From assembly GCA_907163345.1 (NCBI GenBank), contig CAJQUN010000024.1:7130001-7194000 (forward strand): DNA of 64,000 bases. Direction: 5' to 3'. The notes under the pieces were generated by a model. It had not been told where the DNA came from, searched no databases, and saw only the letters and a program-made list of their open reading frames with translations. A program made the position numbers and the translations under genes. The DNA is from Haberlea rhodopensis. Lineage: Eukaryota; Streptophyta; Magnoliopsida; Lamiales; Gesneriaceae. Shown here piece after piece: positions 49,301 through 60,417 of the stretch (the stretch's first letter is position 1; every line of letters begins with the position of its first letter).

Positions 49301-49766
49301 CAGATGCTAGGCGCTACCCACGATCGGTAGGTTGTTGCTGGAATTATATTTCAGCCATTGTCTATTAAAGGAGTTTAATTGACAATGAGGCATTCAAGGT
49401 AAGCCCAAAGAAGTTGTTTGACTTCTAAAATCACAAAGGTTGTGATCCTACTGCTATGATACACTTGAGCCTCGCTGGGTCACAATCAACCGGCCGCCGA
49501 TCTATTGATGAGAATTGAGACTTAAATGTTAAGTGCTCAAATTGAGTGATTTAGAAGAGATGAATTTAATTTTTGAAAGCTCCTCACTTTAGTGGAGTTT
49601 CTATATTTGAAAATGTTTCATCTGTAGAAAGTTCTAAATTAAAACGTTTGATATATTAATGTCTCATAATTATGTACATTAGTTGTACATCAAGTTATTC
49701 AATAGGATTGAGTTACTTGGATTATGAGTTTGTAGTTTTGTTTTGGCTTTTGGGCAAGTGGGAGAT
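46390..49766 (+). pseudogene. Decayed Copia pol and 3' region
   Basis: The integrase tail, reverse transcriptase and RNase H remnants are listed under the whole element. The usual YVDD of Copia reverse transcriptase appears as VDYI, and stops occur every few dozen codons. 48150-49760 has no coding signal and should be the long 3' untranslated part before the purine tract. Confidence 0.8.
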
Positions 49767-50151
49767 TGTTAGCATAAATGCCCTACAAGCCAATCGTTGG
49801 CCCAATGAGCTTTATATTAACCCTGGCCCAATTAGCTTATACAACTATAAATATGACATTTGTATCAGAAGGAAACTAACCTAATCACTCTCAATACACT
49901 CACTCTCTGAGAATAGCCGTCATCACACTAGCACTGGTGTCGAGCTTGTAGATCTGGTCAGGTTGATTGGACTCGAGGATCACCGCCATCAGATTGATTT
50001 CGCTGTTAACGGTAATCTCTTTTCGTGCATTAATATTCGATTTATGCATGTTTATATATGAATCAGCGCGATCTTCCGTCCACGGGTCAGATCTGTTTAT
50101 TGTTTATTTCCGCTGCGTTTGGATCTGGCGCCGGGGTACGAAAACCCAACA
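49767..50151 (+). repeat. Right LTR of the Copia-type element
   Basis: 385 bp, preceded by the purine tract AAGTGGGAGAT and followed by the target duplication GATAT. Confidence 0.93.
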
Positions 50152-50156
50152 GATAT

Positions 50157-50928
50157 TTCAATAAATACTTCACTTTCACATTCTTGTATGTAATTCAAGT
50201 TACATTACAAAATATAATGTGAGTTTGCGCTTAGTTGTGTCAGAATAAGAATTAATTCTTTCGAGAGTAAAAGGAAATGTCTTTCAGAAAATATTTGTAT
50301 TTATTAGAACGAACTCAAAATAATTGAAGTAAAATAATCGTTATGTTAGTTTGTATATATTTTTATTTAAAGAATATATTTTAATATTGAGTTAATGTAT
50401 AAATGATACTCAAATCGGGGGTATATAAGTATTTCTTTTACTTTCGTCCCCTACGTCTGTCTTTTCAATGCGCAATTTAAATTTACATAAGTCAAAAATG
50501 AAAAAAATTAATATTAATATGTTTAAAAGACAATGATTATGAGCTTATAGAGACCTCATATATTTAATTTGCTCAATGAACCTGACATAACAAACTTGAT
50601 CTCATATGTGGAATAATTGAGGGAATGGCATAGTTCTATGTGCAATAAAATATTTTTATTTGAAATCAAAAATATATTCTAATATTCTATAATAACAACA
50701 AAAAGGGAAAAATTCTTGTATGAATCGGATGTGTATCTCGATCCATATTTTTATATGTGTTGATATATCGATCGGGATCCACATCCAATCCATACAAAAT
50801 TTCTTAAAAAAACATGAACATTCACGAGTGTTAATGAGTTCACCCCATATAAATTTAGGGTGTTTCATATCACCAGTTGCTAGTTTTAAATATCCAAGAA
50901 TAGACCCTGTTAGGCTAGTAAACCTTAT
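50157..50928. other. AT-rich spacer, no gene seen
   Basis: Between the Copia right LTR and the fold-back Mutator-like element. No domain or repeat boundary recognised. Confidence 0.4.
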
Positions 50929-51611
50929 ATAATAAAAGGAGAAATTGCAAATAGGTGTTGTTTACATAAACTAATTTAAAATAAATCTGCAAAAAAAAAC
51001 TTCTTACCAAAAAACACACTTAGGAGAAAATTATATTCACATAAGTCCAATTTTTTAACTATTAGTTTGAAAAGGTATTTTTTAGTTACCAAAATACCCT
51101 TCAGTTGAAAACATCCTAAACCTAATTTCAGATCTTTATTTTCTTTATCATCCCGTCGCCCCACACCTTAAATTTTCTGCTGAAATTTTTCGGCGATTCT
51201 CAGATCAGTATTTTCTTCATCATCTCATCACCTCATCTAGTCGCTTCATCCATACAAACTATTTGCTAAAATGTTATATACATGAAATATGTTTGAATCG
51301 AATCATCTAAATTTTCGTAGCATTTGGAATCTTTTTTAATCGAAGAAGATCTCGAACTAGTCTGCAATATAATTTTCGGATCTGCTATGCCCATTTCATC
51401 ATGTGTGTGTATGCTGTGTGTATATGTGAATTATAAATTTGAATACCGATGCTAAATTATAGATATCGAAAGTCTATTGGTATTTTTTTTTTACTGATGC
51501 ATATGGAAGAAGTAAGGTATGCATTCGTGTCCGTGCTTGTTTGCTCATTTTCAAAATTTACAGTTTGACAGCAAGATGTTGCAACGAAGAAGATGATCCA
51601 GAGAAAAAATA

Positions 51612-52050
51612 ACTGGTGCACGAAAATTATAAAAAGTAACTGGTGCACGAAAATATAACCTTGGTGCACGAAAATCATAAAAAGTAATTGGTGCACGAAA
51701 CTCATAAAATGTAACTGGTGCACGAAAATATAACCTTGGTGCACGAAAATCATAAAAAATAACTGGTGCACGAAAATGATAAAAAAGTAACTGGTGCACG
51801 AAAATATAACCTTGGTGCACGAAAATATAACACTGGTGCACGAAAATATAACCTTGGTACACTAAAATATAACACTGATGCACGAAAATACAACACTGGT
51901 GCACTAACTTTGTGTAAATTTTCGTGCATCAGTAGCTGATTTTAATTTTCGTGCATCAGTTACTGCTTTCAATCTTTTCGTGCACTAGTTACTTTAAAAA
52001 ATTTCGTGCACCAGTTATTTTTTTATAATTTTCGTGCACCAATTAATTTT
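51612..52050. repeat. Converging arrays of GGTGCACGAAAAT
   Basis: From 51612 to about 51910 the motif CTGGTGCACGAAAAT and variants occur thirteen times at 20-28 bp spacing. From 51917 to about 52050 five copies follow in the opposite orientation (ATTTTCGTGCACCAG). GTGCAC is itself a palindrome. The two arrays face each other across a few bases at about 51911, so a transcript would form a hairpin. Confidence 0.9.
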
Positions 52051-52142
52051 TCGCTGGGTCATCTTCTTCGTTGCAAGTTTCAGACTGTAAATTTTGAAAA
52101 TGAGCAAAGAAGCATAGACATCAATGCATAATAACTAAAAAA

Positions 52143-52145
<3 letters not shown>

Positions 52146-52193
<48 letters not shown>
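52146..52193. repeat. (TA)n microsatellite
   Basis: About 24 uninterrupted TA dinucleotides. Confidence 0.95.
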
Positions 52194-52196
<3 letters not shown>

Positions 52197-52539
52197 TTTA
52201 CACACATACACACACACTGGAATTGAAAAAAAAATCTAAAACATAATGATGAAACGAAAAATCGAAGAGATGAAGAGAAAAAACTGTAAGAAATCGTAAT
52301 TGACGAGAGAGATTTACGAGGAGATTTGAATCGCAGTGGTGAAAGAGATCGAACGAAATGCTGAAAGTAAGAGATTGAAATTTTTTAGATTGCCGTATTT
52401 TTTTATTAAGGGCACTTTTGTCATTTTAACCTAAAGTTGACTTAAATGATTGAAGTTTTTTTCCTGGACTAGGATGAATAAAGTTTTACCATTGGGTACC
52501 GGCCTGAACTTTCCCCATAATAGAAATATAATTTTATAG

Positions 52540-52923
52540 AGGAATAATACATTAAATATCCCTACAGGTTGAGCCCATTATCGGTCCATGAAGTTTTTAG
52601 TGGTCTGATTTAGTCCCAAAAATTTTAAAATCCACGGTTTTATCATCGATATTAAATCGGCCGTGAGAAGAAACGTAGATGGACTGATTCGAGAATATTT
52701 TTAAAATTTTAGGAAGAAATAGTGTCTTGTTTATTCCCAATTTAGTCCATAATATTTTAAAAAAAATTTGGTTCAGTCCATCTACATTTGCTCCTTACCG
52801 CCGACTTAACGTCAGTTACTGAATTGAGATTTTTAATATTAGGTACTAAACCAGATCATTGAAAATTTTAGGGAATGAATCGAGAATGAACCCAAACAAT
52901 ATAGATGATTTAATGTATTTCCC
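52540..52923. mobile_element. Fold-back MITE, ~384 bp
   Basis: Left end AGGAATAATACATTAA and right end (reverse complement) GGGGAAATACATTAA pair, and the two halves remain imperfect inverted copies along most of their length. Flanks ATTTTATAG and CTTTTATGG (7 of 9 alike) suggest a 9-bp target duplication, hence a Mutator-like derivative. It is related to 33293-33660. Confidence 0.65.
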
Positions 52924-53379
52924 CTTTTATGGATGGAAGGAAAATAATTTTCTGGGGTGTTTTTTTTTTTTCAGAAACAAATTATATGTCAATTCTCTAA
53001 TTAAACTACATTATCACCTGTTAAATTGCTGAAATATGTGGGTTATATATCCCACATTATATTTTATTGATTCCCCGACATATGGTATTAATTTGAGTAT
53101 GATTATTGAATTAAAAAATTATTGATTATATAAAAATTAGACAGATCATGCCAACCCTGAATTTAATATAATTAATTAATTTGTGGATAATCATTTCAAG
53201 ATAGTGATAATAGTACAGTTGGTTACATTTATTAGCTTCATATTTTTTCAAAGGCATGCAACTTTGTTACGTGACCAAGTCTATGTTATCCATTCTAGAG
53301 GGCCTAAACTATGGCCACCACCATCTGATGCCGTAAGATCGTTGACTAACGACTGACTAAAACTTTGAACGATTGTAAG

Positions 53380-53383
<4 letters not shown>

Positions 53384-53450
<67 letters not shown>
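53384..53450. repeat. (AT)n microsatellite
   Basis: More than 30 AT dinucleotides in an uninterrupted run. Confidence 0.95.
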
Positions 53451-53452
<2 letters not shown>

Positions 53453-55396
53453 TTAATTACTTAAGCTAGAATCATGAAAATGATCATTTTTGGTATTTTG
53501 TTCTTTTTATAAAAAAAAATACCAATCTGCATATAATTTTCTAAAAAAACACACATATAAGCAAGACGGATTTATAATCCAAGATCAAGGATGAATCCTT
53601 AAATTTTATTCAGGGATAAAAATTACAATGCGATTATTTTAAGAAATATACTTGCTTGATTTCAATAAATAACATACTTAATGAGTTTAATTGTAATAAT
53701 ACAATTATTACAATGTTCGGTTCATTGATATTTAGACGGTTTAGATGTTTAATAGACTCAAGTCTTTTCTGGAAGAGAGTTATAAAAGTGCCGTACTAAG
53801 ATAGTACTTTGTGGTGAAATGTTTGTTTGAGAGAATAACAATTAGTTGATGATGTTTTTTCATCTTTACAAAAAGGAAAGCTAAAAATAAATAAATAAAT
53901 AAAAAGAGTAAAGTAAAAAGATAAAAAAAAAAAATTGAAAAAAAAGAATGAGTCAACTGTTGAATAAGCAAGAAATTAAAAAGAAAGAAGAAATAAAAAG
54001 ATTACCCATGAAAAATTAATCTTTGAATCCCCTTAAATTATATTTTGACTTTCAAAAATTTTTTGACCTCCATTTTTTTTTATATTTTTTTGTCCTTTTT
54101 CCGAAAAATCCTGTGTCCGCCCCTGATTTTAGGAAACGGATGGATGTTGTTGTCAAATGTCACATATCAAATTTATAATTATATAGTGAGAGTGCATGAT
54201 GTCAAACATAGAACCAACCTCATGTAGTTTACGCATTTAAATTTGTCACAGGGTACCTATTAATACACAAGAGGCTGGAGGGTCCTAAATTAAAATATTG
54301 CTTTTTAGGCCGGCCATACTTCATATTTTATTTTGCTAGTCAAACGTACAAAGTTGCAATTGAATATGGACATTAGCTATTGTACATTTAGTATTATGTA
54401 AGTCACTTTTTTTTTATAATTGAGAACAAAAAATCATATGTAAATCATTTGATTTTACTAATTGCTTAGTCTACTAATGGAGTATTAAAATTTGAATTTA
54501 AAAATTTCGAGTCGCGTCTTAATAGATACGAAAATAATTTGATTTGATCCATAATGATAATGCTACTAAACAAAGTGGAGTTATTTTCTATATTTGCAAA
54601 TTCACGCGCGCTTTGTGTATATGATATATTGTAGAATATAATTTATTCTAAATATACAAGAAGATCATAATTGTAGAATAAAATTACATTCTGTTATTGC
54701 ATTAGATCGCGTTTTTAGCATAAGTGTTATTACTTTTTTTGTAATTTATCGTATTAAAACCATCAAATAAATAAGATTAAATGACTCGTGATAATTACCT
54801 CTTTCAATAAAAAATATTTACAAAAGTTAATAATATTTTATGCTAACAACGTGATCTAATTGATCAACGGAATGATATTTTATTTAACAATATGATATTT
54901 TTATATATTTAAAGCATAAAATGTGATATAAACATTATCATATGTATTTAGAGCGTATACATTTACAACTACAGAATCAATGTTATATAAGCTTATGTTT
55001 TAAAAATACGGGAGATTGAACGTTAATTAATATTACAAATGGGATTTTGCGCAACTTTGACTTTGGTATTCCGTGCAATTAGTCCTAAAAACGTAAATAA
55101 AGGGCATTATGCCTTAAAAGTATGAAAAGATCTAATACTAAATGGGGGCCATGCTGAGCTAATTGGCCTAGTGAATAGTTTAAGTAGCACCAATCTCCAA
55201 GATATTGACCCCTAAACTACCTCACGTACCTGCAGACATGCACAAAAACAATGACGGACAAGGGAAATTTCGTTGCAATGCGCGGTTTTGAATAAATTAT
55301 GTACATAAACACTTCTTTTTATTTATGGAGGGTCGACCCCTGCAAACACGCTAAATTTTTTTAAATTGTATTTTGCCTCCTCCCCCCAAAAATTAC
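53451..55396. other. AT-rich spacer, no gene seen
   Basis: Holds A-rich runs (53880-53945) and, at about 54112-54125, a single TGTCCGCCCCTG end resembling a one-sided hAT terminus. No exon found. Confidence 0.4.
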
Positions 55397-55404
55397 GGTA
55401 TGCC

Positions 55405-55730
55405 TAGGGGTGGTTAACGGATTGATTCGGTCCAGATCGGTCCGAAACCGGTCGATTCCGAATCCAATAATCCCAGAACCGGTCTGATCCTTTAAGGAAT
55501 CGGATCGGATCTGATTCCAGGTTGGATCGGTTCCAACCCGGAACCGGTTTGTTTGAATTTTTTTTTTCAAAAAAACTAACTTATATCAGCTAATAAAAAT
55601 TAAAAAGAAATGGATCCAGATCCGGTTCAATGCCTTTAATCCGGACCGGTATCTTATCGGTTTCGAACCGGGCTAACCGGTCTGGTTTCGGGCCGGGTCC
55701 GGATTGACCCCGTCCCGTTAAGCACCCCTA
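55405..55730. mobile_element. hAT-like MITE, 326 bp, rich in CCGGTT motifs
   Basis: It begins TAGGGGTGGTTAACGG and ends CCGTTAAGCACCCCTA, a 16-bp terminal inverted repeat with one mismatch. The 8-bp flanks GGTATGCC (55397-55404) and AGTATGCC (55731-55738) match at seven positions, as expected for a hAT target duplication. The interior is full of GGTTCC, CCGGTT and GATCGG repeats. No transposase. Confidence 0.88.
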
Positions 55731-56364
55731 AGTATGCCTCCAAAAATTGCATTTTTCAACTCCTAAAACTATATTTTGACCATGTAAAATTTTTTTTCCT
55801 CTCATATTTTGTATGTTATTAGTTTTTAGTCCTTACACAATAATTATAAATTTGCCTATGAGAACAAGTATCGCACCAATTACATTAGCAATGTAATTTC
55901 AACACCAAATATAAAACAAAACATATATTCACTCCAAACTTTACTTCAAAAATATATTATCTACTATTTTATTTATCATAATTTATTTTTTTGTTCCACC
56001 AAATATTTACTAATCACTTTACCAATGTATTTACACAATAATTTAGTTTCAAAAAACAATTATTGGTCTATATTAAATATCATAGTCAACTAAATACTAC
56101 ACAGAAAAAAATTATTATTTTGATAATAAATATATAATTTTATGTATATATAAAATGATAAATATTTTTTTTTGAAATTATTAATAAATAAAACAAAAAA
56201 ATTTGAAATGCGCCAACATAAAAAAGTGTTGGCCCATCACACTTCTCCGAGCGCCAGGTTGGACAGCATTTCCGGGCTCCATTTCTTATAGAACTTTAAT
56301 TTTTACTTATTTCAATATTATATTGTTATTTCACTAAAATATTATTCAAATTTTTGACAATTAG

Positions 56365-56472
56365 CCGATGGCTTGTAGCCCATCTGAGATCGATCGTAGT
56401 TGCGACCTGAAGGTCTCGTGTTCGAGTCTCCGTCCTCTACCATCAACAGTTGTAATAGTTGCTCAAAAAAAA
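56365..56472 (+). repeat. Short SINE, 108 bp (family A), with target duplication
   Basis: It reads CCGATGGCTTGTAGCC, then TGTTCGAGTCTCCG, then GTAATAGTTGCTC and an A-run. The flanking duplication TTGACAATTAG / TTGACAACTAG (56354-56364 and 56473-56483) has one difference. This is the plus-strand sibling of 33015-33121. Confidence 0.82.
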
Positions 56473-56530
56473 TTGACAACTAGCTCTAGGATTTGGACAT
56501 CGACCCTACACAATAGAACTCCACCCTCAT

Positions 56531-56538
56531 TATAAAAG
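56531..56538 (+). promoter_or_regulatory. TATA box of PME3
   Basis: TATAAAAG lies 76 bp before the PME3 start codon, a normal plant distance. The family-A SINE ends only about 60 bp upstream of it. Confidence 0.7.
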
Positions 56539-56606
56539 GCGAAACCCATCACCCGTTCATTATCAAGTACTCGAACACCCTACAAAATAACAATCTTTTT
56601 GGCCAA

Positions 56607-58724
56607 ATGGGAGCCCAAAAAAATTACTTTCTTCGTTTAGCAATGGTAATATCATGTTTCATCACTATATCCTATGCAGCAACATATGATTTTGAACAGG
56701 ATATGAGAATTAAATGTGGCTTTGCCAGATATCCAAAATTGTGTGTCCAAACCTTGACAGGATTAGCATCCGGAAATCAAAAACTCGATTTCACAGCCGC
56801 CCTTGTTAACATAACAATTCGTGAGTATGAAATTCCTGAGTCCGGCCCAGCTGATAATTCCAGCTCCAATCTCATCTCCCTGGAAACTCAACTTGCCCAA
56901 ATGACTATACGTACGTATATAACACATGATATCCAACTTTTTTATTATTATTTCCACATTATAACGCTGATTTGTGTTTCCCTGTGAAATTACATGTAGA
57001 TTATTGCCACGAACTTATGAAAATGTCTCTGAAACGACTCAACCAAGCCTTGGACGCGCTTCAGAAATCTCCGAAACAATACAAACCGGACATCCAGACA
57101 TGGATAGGTGCTGCCATAACTTTCCAGCAATCCTGCAAGGATGAAATTAATGATCATACTGGATCAAATCTGTTGATGGAAAAAATTTCCAGGAAAATGG
57201 ACTATCTTTCGGAACTCAGCAGCAATTCTTTAGCCCTGGCGAACAGGATCCCTGGAAACCAGGAAACACAAAAGATTACAATTTCCAGGCGGCTTCATCA
57301 AGAAGAGATCTTTCCCGAGTGGGTATCGGTCTCCGACAGGAAACTGCTTCAAAGCACTGAGATTAAAGCAAATGCCGTTGTTGCGAAAGATGGAAGTGGG
57401 GACTATAAGACAGTTTCTGAGGCTGTTCAGGCCGCAGGGGGTGGCCGATTCGTGATATATGTGAAAGCTGGAACTTATAATGAGAAAGTTCACGTAAACA
57501 AGGATGGAATCACCTTGATTGGAGATGGAAAATATTCAACTGTCATAAGTGCAAGTAGTAATGTGGCCGGGGGTTCTTCGCTTAAAGGATCTGCAACTTT
57601 TAGTAAGTTCTTCCCCTTTTATCTTCAACTACGCTGAGGTTCAAAAAATATACAATAAGCAATAGAAAGTGAAGAGTGCGATCCGGGTGGACGAGTTAGT
57701 GTAGTAGTTAAAGTGGATACTTTTGGTCACGAGTTTGATTCCACCTACCGATATTTTTTGGGTCGAGTCTGTCGCAGTGTGTTTACCTAGTGCGGTTTAT
57801 CTGGCTAGCGTCCAAGTGTACTAAAGGATAGCTGCAGCAGGTTAACCTCCTATGAAAAAAATAATAATATGTCACAATTTAGTCAACAATATTTTCTGTC
57901 CTTTAAAGAAATGTTTTTCCTTTTCAGCTTAAAATTACTTTTCTTAATGTGTAGGTTGGGTGTGTCATAATAATTTTATGTGTTAATCGTCACCGAAATG
58001 ATTGATTTTCTTCTTCATTTTCCCAGCAATCACTGGCGATGGCTTCATCGCCCGTGATATCGGTATTGAAAACACCGCGGGTCCTCTTGGACACCAAGCC
58101 GTGGCCTTAAACATCGCCTCAGATCGTTCCGTCGTATACCGATGCAGCATAGTAGGTTACCAAGATACAGTATATGCGCATACCCTTCGACAATTTTTCC
58201 GTGAATGCGATATATACGGCACCGTAGACTTCATATTCGGCAACGCTGTGGCCGTGTTCCAAAGCTGCAACCTGATCCTTCGCCGACCACGAAGTGGCGG
58301 GGCCTTCAACACTATCCTGGCCAACGGCAGGACCGATCCAGGGCAAAACACAGGATTTTCTGTCCAAAACTGTAAAATCACCGTCGGGTCAGATTTTTCC
58401 CCTGTCAAAAATTCCTACAAGTCTTATCTCGGTAGGCCCTGGAAAGAGTATTCCAGGGCAGTGGTAATGCAGACAAATATCGATGGAGAGATCGATCCTC
58501 GGGGGTGGGTCGAGTGGGAAGGAGCAAGTGGTTCGACTTATAAAACATTGTATTTCGCTGAATATGCAAATACAGGGCCTGGATCAAGTACTTCTGGAAG
58601 GGTGAAGTGGCCTGGATTTCATGTTCTTGGAACCCCGGAGGCTAGTAAATTCACTGTTGCAAATTTTATAGGTGGAAATTCGTGGTTACCTCCTACAGGG
58701 GTAGATTTTACGTCTGGACTTTAG
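56607..58724 (+). CDS. Type-I pectin methylesterase (PME3), intact
   Basis: It removes methyl groups from cell-wall homogalacturonan after secretion. Exons: 56607-56910, 57000-57602, 58027-58724, GT-AG introns, continuous frame, 534 residues. A signal peptide (about 1-24) replaces the membrane anchor seen in PME2. The PMEI-like pro-region (CGFARYPKLC, YCHELM, FQQSCKD) ends at a DRKLLQ motif, a typical subtilase processing site. The catalytic domain starts VVAKDGSGDYKTVSEA and has GYQDTVYAH, DFIFGNAVAVFQ, LANGRTDP and YLGRPWKEYSR, so the catalytic Asp pair, Gln and Arg are present. It ends PTGVDFTSGL, the normal family C-terminus. Intron 2 contains a SINE-like insert. It is the only fully open PME in the window. 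Confidence 0.96.
57680..57860 (+). repeat. SINE-like element (family B) in PME3 intron 2
   Basis: GGTCACGAGTTTGATTCC (B-box-like), GGGTCGAGTCTGTCGCA, TGCGGTTTATCTGGCTAGC and a GCAGCAGGTTAACC block appear in order, followed by an A-rich tail. It shares this order with the copies at 22540-22745 and 8385-8505. Confidence 0.6.
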
Positions 58725-60417
58725 TTATTTGACAGTTGATTTGACATTTGTATAAGAAAAATAATATACAACTGTAATATAAGGATTTCAATTTCTTGTT
58801 TCAGTGAATATTTAGTTTGTTTCATCGTAAAGATAATTCTAACTTGAGTTAATTAAAATAGGCAATTTCATTATTATGCTATTCTCGGGAAAGGAAAAAA
58901 AATCCTTATATTAAGATTAATAACTTCGTCTCGGAGGGTTTCTTGTTGCTGATTAGGCAACAATATTTCTTCTGATGACCTTGGCGATTCCTCTAGCTCA
59001 GCAAGGGTCTCTTGCATGCCCTATTCCTCTGTTCTTGAGCCAAATCCCTGGTTGGTTCGATGAACTCTGGATCAATCGATTCAATCCCCCCCACTGTTTG
59101 GTATCATTAATTGCCTAAATGGATTTGTGAAATTATAGATTTTTTGTAGGATGATAATACAGGACAAAAAAGACTTTGTGACAGACTACTTAATCAAGTA
59201 TTTTTTTAAAAAAACAACCCAAAACAAAATTCACGTTATTTTTTAAACAAAATAAATTGATTATCTTTTATTTTTTATCATAAATAAATAGATGATCTTG
59301 ATTGTGAGTATTTATTTCTGGAAAAATAAGAATCACAAAAGGATTAAAAACGGAAACACAATCCCATTGTCTAGTTTGATAATCGGAACAATTTGATCCT
59401 CAAAATTTAAATATTTCTATTTGATATAATTATTATTTTTTTCATAATATAATTAGCTGGACAAAATGGATAAACATAATTTTAAGACAGAAACATTTTT
59501 TTTTAACTTTAGTACAAATGTATGTATATGTATGTATTTTCTCGATTTGCTGGAGCCTAAGTAAAAGTTTAGAGAGCTCTGTCCATGAGAGGGACAATCA
59601 CTTCAACTTTTTAACAAACAACCCATTTCAATCACATTAACGAACGTGACATGAAAAGTCACACAAAAGTTTGGACATTTTTAAAAAATATCGCATCGCC
59701 ACTCAAAATCAATCATGTTTTGTTAAAGGCTGAATTAACTAATTCCACCGATCTAGTTTAAACAATAACGAATTTCACCTAGTTTAAACAGTAACATCTA
59801 ACTCATCTACCATGTATTTTATATCAAATCATAGGAGTGACCGATGTATTTTTCTTTATATATATAAAATCAGAGAAGTGATATTGCAATGTAACTATTC
59901 TAAAATATGTCCATCAATTATTGTTCAAATATAGGTCAAAAGTCAAAATAAAACTTGTAGCTGTATATTTTTCTTTATTTAATTGACTTAATCACCAATT
60001 ATGAACTTAAATTTACTTGTGAACCACCACTAATATTGTCAAAAACCTTTTTTAGTAACGTCAGCCCAAAAGTTACCCAGTCCGCAACCAAAAAGTAGCG
60101 GATGTGAGTTATCCCTTCATAAAAAATTTAAAAAAAAATCTTTTTTAGTAAACTAAACTTGAACCGATTATATTTTGGGAATTCAAACGAGTTTTTACAC
60201 TTCGTTAAATATAATAATTGTGATTATATATTAAGAATAATTGAAGAGTGTAGGATTTGGTAGTCCTTATTCATCTGCTATTTGAATGAAAATTTAATTT
60301 TTGTGTGTTTTCTGTGAATATCAGATTGGCTATTAATTCTTAACAAATATTATATATGCGCATATTTATTTCAAATGGTTTGTATGTTTACCCCTACACT
60401 ACATCGAATAATAACTC
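58725..60417. other. Spacer after PME3, no gene seen
   Basis: PME3 3' UTR then AT-rich sequence. On the minus strand around 58960-59095 there is a short open stretch (IDPEFIEPTRDLAQEQRNRA) that could be a retroelement scrap; nothing else supports it. Confidence 0.4.

Larger units (their letters stand above)
33834..50151 (+). mobile_element. Copia-type LTR retrotransposon, decayed internally, interrupted by a gypsy element
   Basis: Two 385-bp LTRs (33834-34218 and 49767-50151), starting TGTTAGC and ending CCCAACA, are flanked by an exact 5-bp duplication GATAT (33829-33833 and 50152-50156). A primer-binding site TGGTATCAGAGCC (initiator tRNA-Met type) follows the left LTR, and a purine tract AAGTGGGAGAT precedes the right one. 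Without the nested element it is about 7.6 kb. Coding remnants are Copia-type: gag near 36590-36850 (MRDRASVYEHGV), an integrase tail after 46390, reverse transcriptase at about 46850-47480 (KLQRSIYGHKKASRS) and RNase H near 47940-48140 (SWKRSKQDTTLDSITEAEYI). All are broken by stops and shifts, and most of the integrase core is missing. Confidence 0.93.
50938..52516. mobile_element. Fold-back Mutator-like element with inverted motif arrays
   Basis: About 1.58 kb. Its ends, GGAGAAATTG and (reverse complement) GGGGAAAGTTC, are related. It is flanked by a 9-bp near-exact duplication, ATAATAAAA (50929-50937) and ATAATAGAA (52517-52525), the length typical of Mutator-like transposition. The inner parts are inverted copies: TTCAAAATTTACAGT...TTGCAACGAAGAAGATGA at about 51550-51597 returns as the reverse complement at about 52058-52105. 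The outer parts are more diverged, but TTTCATCAT and GTGTGTGTATG blocks are shared. There is no transposase, so it is non-autonomous. A (TA)n tract lies at 52146-52193. Confidence 0.72.

Noticed and set aside
51551..51904. 117-codon minus-strand frame with repeated FVHQ-type peptides
   Set aside because: It is simply the translation of the GTGCACGAAAAT array. The other minus-strand frame over the array gives an equally repetitive peptide, so there is no independent coding evidence.
51612..52050. CRISPR-like array
   Set aside because: The motif is short, spacers are not unique or of constant length, orientation flips in the middle, and the genome is a plant's.
58960..59095. Possible retroelement gag scrap on the minus strand
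   Set aside because: Only about 25 residues are open and no second motif supports it.
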